DNA of 57,695 nt from Sphingomonadales bacterium. Lineage in GTDB: Bacteria > Pseudomonadota > Alphaproteobacteria > Sphingomonadales > Sphingomonadaceae. Location: assembly GCA_006226685.1 (NCBI GenBank), contig SBGG01000008.1, forward strand, positions 1 through 57,695, read 5' to 3'. Of this stretch, positions 17,725 through 26,196 are shown one piece after another (the stretch's first letter is position 1; each line of letters starts with the position of its first letter). The notes beneath the pieces are model-generated. The model worked only from the letters and a program-made list of their open reading frames with translations, ran no database searches and was not told where the DNA came from. The translations under genes were made by a program, and so were the position numbers.

Positions 17725-20340
17725 ATGGCCCGGAATAGATCGGCATCGACGATGACCGCCGCCCTGCTTGCCGGTACGATGATCGGCGGCATTGTGCTTC
17801 CGGCGCCGCTTCTTGCGCAGACGGAGCCGGGCACCGCTCCTGCGGCCGCCCCGGCGGTTGATCCCGCAGCGCGGACGATCCGATCGATCAATGTCGAGGG
17901 AGAGCAGCGGCTGGAGGCGGAGACGATCCTCTCCTACACCAAATTGCGTGTAGGGACGACCTATACCCGCGAGAGCCTCGATAGCGCATTGCGCGATCTT
18001 TATGAGACCGAGTTGTTCGCGGATGTGCAAATTCGTGACAATGAAGGTGCCCTCACCATCACGGTGAAGGAAAATCCGGTCATCAACCGGATCGTTCTTG
18101 AAGGTAATAAGCGGCTGAAAGACGACAAGATCCGTCCCGAAATTCGCATGGCGCCGCGTCAGATCTATACCCGGTCGAAGGTGCGTGCCGATGTCGCCCG
18201 CATCATCGAACTGTATCGCCGTCAGGGCAGGTTTGCGGCAGCGGTCGAACCGAAGATGGTACAACTCGACCAGAATCGCGTCGATATCATTTTCGAAATC
18301 ACCGAGGGCCCCAAGTCCAAGGTTCGCCAGATCAATATCATCGGCAACGATAAATTCTCCGACAATAAGCTGCGCGGGGAAATGGCGACCAAGCAATCCC
18401 GTTGGTTCCGCGTCTTTTCTTCGGGCACCAGCTATGACCCGGATCGCCTGGCCTATGACCAGCAGAAGCTGCGTCAATTCTACCTGACCGAGGGCTATGC
18501 CGATTTCCGCGTGATTTCCGCGGTCGCCGAACTGACGCCGGACAAACAGGATTTCATCATCACCTATGTGGTAGAGGAAGGCGATCGCTACAAATTCGGC
18601 GATGTGGCAGTGCAGAGCGAAATCCGCGATCTTTCGGGTGACCGCCTGACCGCGATGCTGCCCATGCACAAGGGCGAATGGTATAATGCCAAGCTGGTCG
18701 AGGATACGGTCGATCAGCTCAGCGAAACCGCGGGCCTGTTCGGTTATGCCTTCGCCAATGTCGAACCGGACTTCAAGCGCGATAAAGACACCCTCACCAT
18801 GGGGATCGATTTCCGGATCGCCAATGCCCCGCGCGTTTATGTCGAACGCGTCGATGTCAATGGCAACACGCTGACCAAGGACAAGGTTGTCCGGCGAGAG
18901 TTCCGTCTGGCCGAAGGCGATGCGTTCAACAGCTTCCAGGTGAAGCGGTCGAAGGACCGGATCAATTCGCTCGGCTTCTTTCAGGATCGGCTGGACGTGG
19001 AGCAGAAGCCGGGTTCTGCGCCCGACCGGATCGTGCTCGAAACCAATGTCGAAGAGAAATCGACCGGCGAATTGTCGCTTTCCGCCGGTTTCTCGAGCCT
19101 TGAACGCTTCATCTTCTCGGCCTCGGTCACGCAGCGCAACTTCCGCGGCATGGGGCAGGAATTGCGCCTTTCGGGCAGCTATTCCAGCTATTCCAAGTCG
19201 GTCGAGCTTGGCTTTACCGAGCCATATCTGCTCGACAAGAATATCGCGCTGGGCGGCGACCTTTATCGCCGCGATCTCAACGCATTCAACTATCTGAACA
19301 ATGGTAGCCGCAATACCACTTATCAGCAGACGACGACCGGATTCCAGATCCGTGCCGGCGTGCCGTTGACCGAATATAGCTCGCTGGCGTTGCGCTACAC
19401 GCTGAACTTCGACGATGTCGGCCTGTCTAACGATTATTACACCAATGGCGTATGCGATTATCGCCTGGCTGGACGCTATTTGTGCGACGCGATCGGCAAG
19501 CGGACGACGTCTTCTGTCGGCTACAGTTTCATCTGGGATACGCGCGACAACCGTATCCGTCCGACGCGCGGCAGCAATTTTACCTTCAGTCAGGATTTCG
19601 CCGGGCTGGGCGGTAGCGTCAAATATGTGAAGAGCCGGGCCTCTGCCGGCAAATGGTTCTCTCTGGGCAGCGGCTTCATCTTCAGTCTGCGTGGTGAGGG
19701 CGGCTATATCTTCAGCCTCGAAAACCAACGCTATAATACGGATATCGACGGCAATAGCTATGCGGTCGACAAGGTTCGCCTGACCGATCGTTTCTTCCTT
19801 GGCGAACCGCAGATGCGCGGTTTCGACATTCGTGGCGTCGGTCCGCGCGTGGTCCGCTATTATCTGACGTCTGACGGGAATGGAGGCTACACCCGTTCGA
19901 ACAGCCAGACCGCCGACGACGCGCTGGGTGGCAAGATCTATTATCTCGCCCACGCCGAAGTCGAAATTCCGCTGGGCAGCGGCGCGCGTGAAATGGGCCT
20001 GCGCCCCTCCGTCTTCGTCGATGCTGGTGCCGTCGCCGGGCTGAAGAAGCCGCAGACCACCAATTATGCGGGCTATTGCTATAAGGATTCCAATCAGACC
20101 TCAACTGAGACGGCGACCTCCCCGGGTGTTTGCCCAAGTGGTGATAATACCCTCTATGTCGGCGGCGGCTATGAGGAGGAATATTATGGCAATACGCTGA
20201 AACCCCGTGTTTCGGTCGGTTTCGGCGTCAACTGGAACTCGCCCTTCGGCCCGTTCCGTATCGATATCGCGAAGGCCCTGCTCAAGGAAAAGGGCGACGA
20301 CGACAAACTCATTACCTTCAACATAGGGACACAATTCTGA
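17725..20340 (+). CDS. bamA: Outer membrane protein assembly factor BamA
   Basis: Central beta-barrel of the BAM complex, which folds and inserts outer-membrane proteins. 871 residues. A signal peptide ends near ...LLAQ at about residue 32. Five POTRA domains span roughly residues 55-470 (the first begins IRSINVEGEQRLEAETI), followed by the barrel with the conserved loop-6 motif MRGFDIRGVGPR. It ends with a C-terminal beta-signal (ITFNIGTQF, terminal Phe). I chose the ATG at 17725 because AAAAGGACTGAA precedes it; an in-frame ATG at 17692 has no ribosome site. The loop region rich in Tyr/Asn near residue 780-830 is long. It overlaps ompH by one base. Confidence 0.96.
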   Translation: MARNRSASTMTAALLAGTMIGGIVLPAPLLAQTEPGTAPAAAPAVDPAARTIRSINVEGEQRLEAETILSYTKLRVGTTYTRESLDSALRDLYETELFADVQIRDNEGALTITVKENPVINRIVLEGNKRLKDDKIRPEIRMAPRQIYTRSKVRADVARIIELYRRQGRFAAAVEPKMVQLDQNRVDIIFEITEGPKSKVRQINIIGNDKFSDNKLRGEMATKQSRWFRVFSSGTSYDPDRLAYDQQKLRQFYLTEGYADFRVISAVAELTPDKQDFIITYVVEEGDRYKFGDVAVQSEIRDLSGDRLTAMLPMHKGEWYNAKLVEDTVDQLSETAGLFGYAFANVEPDFKRDKDTLTMGIDFRIANAPRVYVERVDVNGNTLTKDKVVRREFRLAEGDAFNSFQVKRSKDRINSLGFFQDRLDVEQKPGSAPDRIVLETNVEEKSTGELSLSAGFSSLERFIFSASVTQRNFRGMGQELRLSGSYSSYSKSVELGFTEPYLLDKNIALGGDLYRRDLNAFNYLNNGSRNTTYQQTTTGFQIRAGVPLTEYSSLALRYTLNFDDVGLSNDYYTNGVCDYRLAGRYLCDAIGKRTTSSVGYSFIWDTRDNRIRPTRGSNFTFSQDFAGLGGSVKYVKSRASAGKWFSLGSGFIFSLRGEGGYIFSLENQRYNTDIDGNSYAVDKVRLTDRFFLGEPQMRGFDIRGVGPRVVRYYLTSDGNGGYTRSNSQTADDALGGKIYYLAHAEVEIPLGSGAREMGLRPSVFVDAGAVAGLKKPQTTNYAGYCYKDSNQTSTETATSPGVCPSGDNTLYVGGGYEEEYYGNTLKPRVSVGFGVNWNSPFGPFRIDIAKALLKEKGDDDKLITFNIGTQF

Positions 20341-20948
20341 TGAAGACATTGTTCAAGGCCGTTGCCCTCGCGACTGTTCCGGTTGCCGCGCTCGCAGCCA
20401 CCGTGCTTCCCGCCAGCGCCCAGTCGAAGCTGGGTATCGCCGTTGCCGATATCGACAAGGCGGTGAATGACAGCAATGCCGCCACCACCGCCCGTACCCA
20501 GATGCAGACGACCTACAAGGCGAACATCGATAATTTCAACACGCGCAAAACTGCGCTCGATACCGAGCTGAAGCAGAAGGGCGACGCGTTTCAGGCCGCA
20601 GTGAAGGCTGCCAACGGCCAGAGCACCCCGGCTTTGCAGACCCAATATCAGGCGCTGCAGAAGAGCCAGCAGGATGCTCAGGCCGAGCTTCAGCGTATCG
20701 GTCAGCCGATTGCGCTCGCCAACGCTTATGTTGAGGAGCAGATCAGTGCGAAGATCGGCGATGCGCTGAAGGCCGCGATGAGCAAGAGCAAAGTTGATCT
20801 GGTGCTGCAGCCCGGCGCGACCATTTCCTATCAGCCCAGCGTTGACATCACCGCGGCCGTCACCGCCGAGATCAATGCTCTGGTCCCGACCGTGAGCATC
20901 ACGCCGCCAGCCGGCTGGCGCCCGAACGCACAGCAGGGTGGAAATTAA
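20340..20948 (+). CDS. OmpH/Skp-family periplasmic chaperone
   Basis: Trimeric holdase that delivers unfolded porins to BAM. 202 residues: signal peptide to about residue 28 (LAATVLPASAQ), a mature part starting SKLGIAVADIDKAVNDSNA, and long Ala/Gln-rich helices (residues about 55-130) fitting the Skp coiled-coil tentacles. The family is low in identity, so the call rests on layout and position directly after bamA (TGATG overlap). The C-terminus (GWRPNAQQGGN) is longer and more proline-rich than Skp. Confidence 0.88.
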   Translation: MKTLFKAVALATVPVAALAATVLPASAQSKLGIAVADIDKAVNDSNAATTARTQMQTTYKANIDNFNTRKTALDTELKQKGDAFQAAVKAANGQSTPALQTQYQALQKSQQDAQAELQRIGQPIALANAYVEEQISAKIGDALKAAMSKSKVDLVLQPGATISYQPSVDITAAVTAEINALVPTVSITPPAGWRPNAQQGGN

Positions 20949-20957
20949 GGCGCGATA

Positions 20958-21440
20958 ATGAGCGAAACCGAGCAGACAAATGAGGCGGTGCGGGGTCCGA
21001 TGGACATCCGCGCCGTCATGGCCGCCCTGCCGCATCGTTATCCGATGCTGCTTATCGACCGCGTGGTATCGCTGGTGCCCAGCAAATCCATTCATGCGGT
21101 CAAGGCAGTGTCGGTCAATGAACCCTTTTTTCAGGGACATTTCCCGACACGTCCGATCATGCCCGGCGTCCTGATCGTTGAGGCGATTGCGCAGGCGGCG
21201 GGGATATTGGCGGTTGAATCGCTGGGCCTTTCCGGCTCGGGCAAGCTCGTTTATTTCATGGGCATAGAAGGGGCGAAGTTCCGCAGCCCGATTGAACCCG
21301 GTTGCCTCGTCGATTTCCATGTCGAATTCACGCAGGTGCGCGGCGCGATTTGCAAATTCTCCGGCAAGGCGATGGTCGAAGGCAAGCTTGCCGCCGAAGC
21401 GCATTGCGTGGCGATGATCGCCGATCCGCCATCGGATTGA
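20958..21440 (+). CDS. fabZ: 3-hydroxyacyl-ACP dehydratase FabZ
   Basis: Dehydrates 3-hydroxyacyl-ACP in fatty acid elongation; hot-dog fold. 160 residues. [12 protein letters not shown] and the active-site block [23 protein letters not shown], with catalytic His and Glu, are intact. It follows ompH by 9 nt. In many Gram-negatives fabZ is flanked by lpxD and lpxA; here neither is present and rpmE comes next. Confidence 0.96.
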   Translation: MSETEQTNEAVRGPMDIRAVMAALPHRYPMLLIDRVVSLVPSKSIHAVKAVSVNEPFFQGHFPTRPIMPGVLIVEAIAQAAGILAVESLGLSGSGKLVYFMGIEGAKFRSPIEPGCLVDFHVEFTQVRGAICKFSGKAMVEGKLAAEAHCVAMIADPPSD

Positions 21441-21582
21441 TCCGCGTCTTTTTCGTTTTTGCCTGAAACGCCACTGATCGGCCGATGGACTTGCCTTTTG
21501 CAGGGAAAACGGCTAACGGCGGCGCTTCTTGGAATTTTTCGCTTTTGAGGCCGGTCGGAACCGGTCGTAAATGGAGCTTATC

Positions 21583-21807
21583 ATGAAGCAGGATACCCAC
21601 CCCGACTATCATTTCATCACGGTGCAGATGACCGACGGCACCACCTTCAAGACCCGTTCGACCTGGGGCAGCGAGGGCGATACGCTTGCGCTCGATATCG
21701 ATCCCAAGTCGCACCCGGCCTGGGTCGGCGGTCAGCGCAATATCGATCAGGGTGGTCAGGTTGCCCGCTTCAACAAGCGTTTCGGTGGTCTTACGCTCAA
21801 GAAGTAA
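21583..21807 (+). CDS. rpmE: 50S ribosomal protein L31 (zinc-free type)
   Basis: 74 residues from [11 protein letters not shown] at 21583, with GGAG 9 nt upstream. The [15 protein letters not shown] and [24 protein letters not shown] pattern is that of the alphaproteobacterial L31, which lacks the CxxC pair of zinc-binding L31. No cysteine is present. A strong terminator follows 28 nt after the stop. Confidence 0.95.
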   Translation: MKQDTHPDYHFITVQMTDGTTFKTRSTWGSEGDTLALDIDPKSHPAWVGGQRNIDQGGQVARFNKRFGGLTLKK

Positions 21808-21834
21808 GCCGACCGGCGCGCAAGCCGAAAAAGG

Positions 21835-21864
21835 AAAGGGCGCCCCTATCGGGCGCCCTTTTTC
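21835..21864 (+). terminator. Rho-independent terminator after rpmE
   Basis: AAAGGGCGCCC (21835-21845) and GGGCGCCCTTT (21851-21861) form a perfect 11-bp stem with a 5-nt loop, running into TTTTT. Confidence 0.93.
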
Positions 21865-21941
21865 ATATCTTGTCCTGAGGCGGGTTCGCTCGGCCCGAAA
21901 CGAATTTTATCGCATCGGCGGATAAGGGCACATGATAGACG

Positions 21942-21971
21942 AAACAGCCCTCGACCAGAACGGCCGAGGGC
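21942..21971 (-). terminator. Probable terminator of the UPF0262-dcd operon
   Basis: GCCCTCG (21947-21953) and CGAGGGC (21965-21971) pair; read on the minus strand the hairpin is followed by TGTTTCGTC. It lies about 70 nt past the dcd stop. The U-tract is weak. Confidence 0.5.
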
Positions 21972-22037
21972 AATCAGGGCCAGTGGCGCCCATGTTCACT
22001 TTCGTGATTTTATGCGGTGACGGTACAACCCCAAAAA

Positions 22038-22592
22038 TCAGAGCTTGGGGAGAGTAACGCCGCGTTGCCCCATATATTTGCCCGCGCGATCGGCATAGCT
22101 GGTTTCGCAGGGTTCATTGCCCTGAAGGAAGAGGAACTGGCAGGCTCCTTCATTGGCATAGATTTTCGCGGGCAGGGGGGTGGTGTTGGAAAATTCCAGC
22201 GTCACATGGCCTTCCCAGCCCGGCTCCAGCGGCGTGACGTTCACGATGATGCCGCAGCGCGCATAGGTGGACTTGCCGAGGCAGATCACCAGCACGTCAC
22301 GCGGTACGCGGAAATATTCGACCGTGCGGGCCAGCGCGAAGCTGTTGGGCGGGATGATGCAAACGTCGGTCTTGCGATCGACGAAGCTGTTGGATGCGAA
22401 ATCCTTGGGATCGACGATCGCATTATCGACATTGGTGAAGATCTTGAAATCATCGGCGACACGGGCGTCATAGCCATAGGAAGACAGGCCGTAGCTGATG
22501 CAGCCATCCCGCTTCTGCGTCTCGACAAAAGGTTCGATCATGCCGTTTTCGAGCGCCTGACGGCGAATCCAGCGATCGGAGAGGATCGACAT
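22038..22592 (-). CDS. dcd: dCTP deaminase
   Basis: Deaminates dCTP to dUTP, the main bacterial route toward dTMP. 184 residues, trimeric family. The conserved [10 protein letters not shown] start, the [15 protein letters not shown] block and the catalytic region [28 protein letters not shown] (split by the key Glu) are visible. It is last in a minus-strand operon behind cdd, which makes the nucleotide-salvage theme consistent. Confidence 0.96.
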   Translation of the reverse strand: MSILSDRWIRRQALENGMIEPFVETQKRDGCISYGLSSYGYDARVADDFKIFTNVDNAIVDPKDFASNSFVDRKTDVCIIPPNSFALARTVEYFRVPRDVLVICLGKSTYARCGIIVNVTPLEPGWEGHVTLEFSNTTPLPAKIYANEGACQFLFLQGNEPCETSYADRAGKYMGQRGVTLPKL

Positions 22593-22603
22593 CGCGCAAT
22601 TCC

Positions 22604-23086
22604 TTACATGCTGTCTCCGCGCGCCAGACCGGCGGCGGAAAAGGCGTGGGGGAGGAGGTCGGACACGCGATAGAGTGCGCGGGCCGGACCATCCGATGCT
22701 GCGCAGTAAACGGGAAAATCGCGCCCGGCAACCCGTGCGGCTTCGGCCATGATCTGGCGACAGCGCCCGCAGGGGGTGATCGGTTCGTTACCGTCATTCC
22801 CTTCCTTGCCCACAGCGCCGCCAATCACGGCCATGGCGACAATGTCGGCGAGCGCCCCCGCTGCATTCACCGATGCAATCGCCACGGTTTCGGCGCAGAG
22901 CGACAGGCCGTAGCTGATATTTTCGAAATTGGCCCCGGTGACGATGCTGCCATCGGACAGGCGTGCGGCCGCGCCGACCGCGAACCGGCTATAGGGTGCA
23001 TAGGCATGGTTCATCGCTTCCCGCGCGGCGGAGACGAGCATTTCGTCACAAGCTTCCTCGCGGGGGTTCTGGGGGACGTTGGTCAT
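22604..23086 (-). CDS. cdd: Cytidine deaminase
   Basis: Zinc enzyme that deaminates cytidine and deoxycytidine. 160 residues from [11 protein letters not shown] at 23086, the tetrameric small form. The substrate motif [10 protein letters not shown], the zinc motif CAETVAIAS (first Cys and catalytic Glu) and PCGRCRQ with the other two Cys are present. Its ATG overlaps the stop of the GH25-like gene (ATGA), and dcd follows after 11 nt. Confidence 0.94.
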   Translation of the reverse strand: MTNVPQNPREEACDEMLVSAAREAMNHAYAPYSRFAVGAAARLSDGSIVTGANFENISYGLSLCAETVAIASVNAAGALADIVAMAVIGGAVGKEGNDGNEPITPCGRCRQIMAEAARVAGRDFPVYCAASDGPARALYRVSDLLPHAFSAAGLARGDSM

Positions 23087-23793
23087 GGTGCCACCACATC
23101 CCATTCCACCGGACCGTCAACACCCTCGATGCGTCGCATGTCCGATGCCGTCCAGATTACCCAGCCATGGCTGGCATAATCGGGGGCGAAGAAATTGCCT
23201 TCCAGCCAGAGCGTCCGGTTGATGCCGCTGGCCAGATCATATTGGCGCTCCATCGCTTCGGGCAGGCGAATGAGCGCGGGTTTGCCGCCATGAACCTCGA
23301 TCACGTTCAGCAATGTGTTGAGCTCTGAAAGGATGGTGTCGCGTCCCGGCGGGGACGGGCACTGTTCGTCCGACGCGATCCTTACCACAGGCGGCAGTGC
23401 GGCATTATCCCGCGGGACGGTGGTGATGAACAATGTTGCCTGATCGCTGGCCCGTTGGCATGGGTCGAACACCAGTTCCGCGCCGTACCGCAACCCCGTG
23501 AGGCGCGCCTGCGCCCAGTTGTCGGCGAACCGGGGATCGCGCGCGGCCGTTCCCGATGTCGCGCGAATATAAGCGAAATCGGCGCCCTGTGCGCGCAATG
23601 TGCCCCAGTCCACTTCGCCCTGAGCGGCGGAAACGGAAAGGCCCTGCACCGGATATCCCTCGCGCGAAGGCGCCCAATGGGCCGCGATCCACCAGGCTAT
23701 GCCTGCGGCAATGGCCAGTACGAGGAGCAGACCGACTCCCCAGCGCAGCCGCACGGTCCACGGCATCGATATCGTCCTCGGGCCGACGCTCAT
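23083..23793 (-). CDS. GH25-like membrane-anchored protein, catalytic residues lost
   Basis: 236 residues: one N-terminal membrane anchor (about 19-39), then a periplasmic domain resembling glycoside hydrolase family 25 muramidases (YPVQGLSVSAAQGEVDW; GADFAYIRATSG; RFADNWAQARLTGLRYGAELVFD; LPPVV). In active GH25 enzymes the first strand carries Asp in a G-x-D-V-S motif and the middle has a D-x-E pair after PPV. Here Ser53 replaces the Asp, Arg138-Ile-Ala140 stands where D-x-E should be, and Ser80 replaces the usual Glu of KATEG. I therefore expect a binding or structural role rather than cleavage. It is coupled by ATGA overlaps to UPF0262 upstream and cdd downstream. Confidence 0.72.
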   Translation of the reverse strand: MSVGPRTISMPWTVRLRWGVGLLLVLAIAAGIAWWIAAHWAPSREGYPVQGLSVSAAQGEVDWGTLRAQGADFAYIRATSGTAARDPRFADNWAQARLTGLRYGAELVFDPCQRASDQATLFITTVPRDNAALPPVVRIASDEQCPSPPGRDTILSELNTLLNVIEVHGGKPALIRLPEAMERQYDLASGINRTLWLEGNFFAPDYASHGWVIWTASDMRRIEGVDGPVEWDVVAP

Positions 23794-24272
23794 TGCTTGA
23801 TGTGCAGCACACAAATGAGGGTGAAGAGCCGCCGCGCCGTGTCAAAATCCAGTTCGATTTTGCCTTCGAGCCGTTCCATCAGCATTTCCGCCGCCTGATT
23901 GTGGATGCCCCGGCGCGCCATATCGACGGTTTCGATCTGCTGCGGCGAAGACTGGCGGATCGCCTGAAAATAGCTGTCGCAAATCGCGAAATATTCGCGA
24001 ATCGGGCGGCGAAAGCGGGCAAGGCCAAGGATGATCGCCTCAAGCGGGGAGCCGTCCTCTCGCGCGATTTCGATCACCAACCGCCCTTCCTGCGTCGAAA
24101 GGCGCACGCGATAAGGGCCTGCATAGCCATCCTCATGAGCGCGCAGCGGGGCGAAATAATTTTCCTCGAGTAGGTCGAATATGGCGATTCTGCGTTCCTG
24201 CTCGACATCGGCGCTACGCCATATGATGCTCTGCTGGTCGAGCGTAATGTCTATGATGCGGGGATCGGCCAT
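23790..24272 (-). CDS. UPF0262 family protein
   Basis: 160 residues from MADPRIIDITLD at 24272. The family is nearly confined to alphaproteobacteria and has no established function. The conserved stretches VEQERRIAIFDLLEENYFAP and the basic LGLARFRRPIREYFAICDSYF helix are visible; no signal peptide or membrane segment. It heads the four-gene minus-strand operon and overlaps the GH25-like gene by four bases. It is divergent from dnaB across about 150 nt. Confidence 0.85.
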   Translation of the reverse strand: MADPRIIDITLDQQSIIWRSADVEQERRIAIFDLLEENYFAPLRAHEDGYAGPYRVRLSTQEGRLVIEIAREDGSPLEAIILGLARFRRPIREYFAICDSYFQAIRQSSPQQIETVDMARRGIHNQAAEMLMERLEGKIELDFDTARRLFTLICVLHIKQ

Positions 24273-24425
24273 TATCCTGCAAGCAGTGCGGCGACGCTCG
24301 ACAAAGATCAAGGGGGATATTGCGATGCGGCAACCGGGTTATGCACAGCTTCGCGCGATCCATCCCCGAAGAAAAGGGAGGAGAGGGAGGGGGAGGGCTT
24401 GCCACTCTCCCCGGCAGGGACGAAT

Positions 24426-25949
24426 ATGCCTTCCATGGCAGAAGCATTGAAACTGGTCGACGCGCCCGAGGGTGCGATTCGCGAACTCCCGCGCAATATC
24501 GAGGCGGAGGCGGCGCTGCTCGGCGCGCTTCTCATCGATAACCGAGTCGCGGAGGATGTGCAGATGAAGCTGCGTCCCGAGCATTTTTTCGAGCCGGTCC
24601 ACGGCCGCATCTATGAAGCGATATTGAAGCTGCTCGACCGCAATATGGTGGCGAGCCCGGTGACGTTGAAGCCGATGCTGGATCAGGACCCTGCGCTCAA
24701 GGAACTGGGCGGAGCGGCCTATATGGTGCAGTTGACCGCGAGCGGGGCCTCGCTCATCGGTGCCCGGGATTTCGCGCAGCAAATCTATGATCTTGCCCTG
24801 TTGCGGCAGCTTGTCGGCGTGGGGCGCGAACTGGTCGACAATGCGCTCGACACCAGCGAGGATGTCGATCCCAAGGGGCAGATAGAGGCGGCCGAAGTCG
24901 CGCTTTACAAGGTGTCGGAGGGCGAGGGCGAGGTCGGTTCGGTCAAGAATTTCCTTCAGGCCAGCACCATGGCGGTGCAGGTGGCCGAACGCGCACTCAA
25001 CAGCGGGGGCCATCTTTCCGGTATCACCACCGGCATTACCAGCCTTAACGAGAAGATCGGCGGTCTTCACAATTCGGATCTCATGATCCTGGCCGGGCGC
25101 CCCGGCATGGGCAAGACGTCGCTCGCCACCAACATCGCCTATAATGCCGCCGCACGCTGGTTGCGCGACGATGCTGACGGTATTGCGCCCGAGAAGAATA
25201 TGGGGGCGAAGACGGCTTTCTTCTCGCTGGAAATGTCAGCGGATCAGCTGGCGACGCGTATCCTTGCGGAGCAATCCGGTATTAGCGGCGAAGCCCTGCG
25301 CATGGGCAAGATCAGCCGGACCGAATTCCAGAATCTCTCCCGCGCGGCGCGAGAGCTGCAGGAACTGCCGCTCTTTATCGACGATACGCCGGGCCTCACC
25401 ATCGCCGCGCTGCGCACCCGCGCGCGGCGGTTGAAGCGGCGTCATGATATCGGCTTCATCGTGATCGACTATCTGCAATTGTTGCAGGGGTCCGGGCGCG
25501 GCGGCGACAATCGCGTGCAGGAAATTTCGGAAATCAGCCGTGGTCTCAAGACATTGGCGAAGGAACTGAACCTGCCGGTGCTGGCGCTTTCCCAGCTTTC
25601 CCGTGCGGTCGAACAGCGCGAGGATAAGCGTCCGCAATTGTCGGACTTACGCGAATCCGGCTCGATCGAGCAGGATGCCGACATGGTCTGGTTCGTGTTT
25701 CGCGAGGATTATTATGTCCAGTCACGAGAACCCAAGCGGCCGGTCGAAGGCGACGATGCCAAGATCCATGAGGATCACGCCAAATGGGCGATGGAAATGG
25801 AGCGGGTCTACGGCCTTGCCGAACTGATCGTCGCCAAGCAACGTCACGGCGCGACTGGCAAGGTCCGTATGAAGTTCGATGCGAAAATCACGCGGTTCAG
25901 TGATCTGGCTGAGGGTGAATATGCCGCCGTGCCGGAATATGACGACTGA
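24426..25949 (+). CDS. dnaB: Replicative DNA helicase DnaB
   Basis: Hexameric 5'-3' helicase of the replication fork. 507 residues from the ATG at 24426 (AGGGA seven nt upstream; an in-frame TTG at 24399 is less likely). N-terminal DnaG-interaction domain begins LPRNIEAEAALLGALL. The RecA-like C-terminal domain carries the Walker A GRPGMGKTSL, Walker B FIVIDYLQLL, and the ALSQLSRAVEQREDKRPQLSD block. The C-terminal region has a longer charged insert (EPKRPVEGDDAKIHEDH) typical of alphaproteobacteria. Confidence 0.97.
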   Translation: MPSMAEALKLVDAPEGAIRELPRNIEAEAALLGALLIDNRVAEDVQMKLRPEHFFEPVHGRIYEAILKLLDRNMVASPVTLKPMLDQDPALKELGGAAYMVQLTASGASLIGARDFAQQIYDLALLRQLVGVGRELVDNALDTSEDVDPKGQIEAAEVALYKVSEGEGEVGSVKNFLQASTMAVQVAERALNSGGHLSGITTGITSLNEKIGGLHNSDLMILAGRPGMGKTSLATNIAYNAAARWLRDDADGIAPEKNMGAKTAFFSLEMSADQLATRILAEQSGISGEALRMGKISRTEFQNLSRAARELQELPLFIDDTPGLTIAALRTRARRLKRRHDIGFIVIDYLQLLQGSGRGGDNRVQEISEISRGLKTLAKELNLPVLALSQLSRAVEQREDKRPQLSDLRESGSIEQDADMVWFVFREDYYVQSREPKRPVEGDDAKIHEDHAKWAMEMERVYGLAELIVAKQRHGATGKVRMKFDAKITRFSDLAEGEYAAVPEYDD

Positions 25950-26150
25950 AAACCGGGGTGATATCGCCGGTCAACAGGCTGGCGCGTTGTCTTTAAGGCC
26001 GTCGACAATGGCCCTGTTCAAGAGCCGATCGACATTGGGATGATATGCGGCGCGGGCAGGGGCGGCTTTCCGTCATTGGCTTTGTCACGGGCGTGAACAG
26101 GCCGCCCGAACGGAGCAAAGCAGCGGTCGAAGAACTTCCGACCGACCGTG

Positions 26151-26184
26151 AAACAGGGCCGCTCCGTTGCGGGAAGCGGCCCTG
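26151..26184 (-). terminator. Probable terminator of the DUF885 gene
   Basis: CAGGGCCGCT (26154-26163) and AGCGGCCCTG (26175-26184) form a perfect 10-bp stem with an 11-nt loop. Read on the minus strand it runs into TTTCACGG. It lies just past the DUF885 stop at 26197; it may also serve dnaB from the other side. The remainder of 25950-26150 shows nothing clear. Confidence 0.6.
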
Positions 26185-26196
26185 CTGTCCCAATTT

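Noticed and set aside
26096..26124. GAAC-N9-GAAC downstream of dnaB as a LexA box
   Set aside because: Spacing is 9, not 7, and no gene starts next to it.
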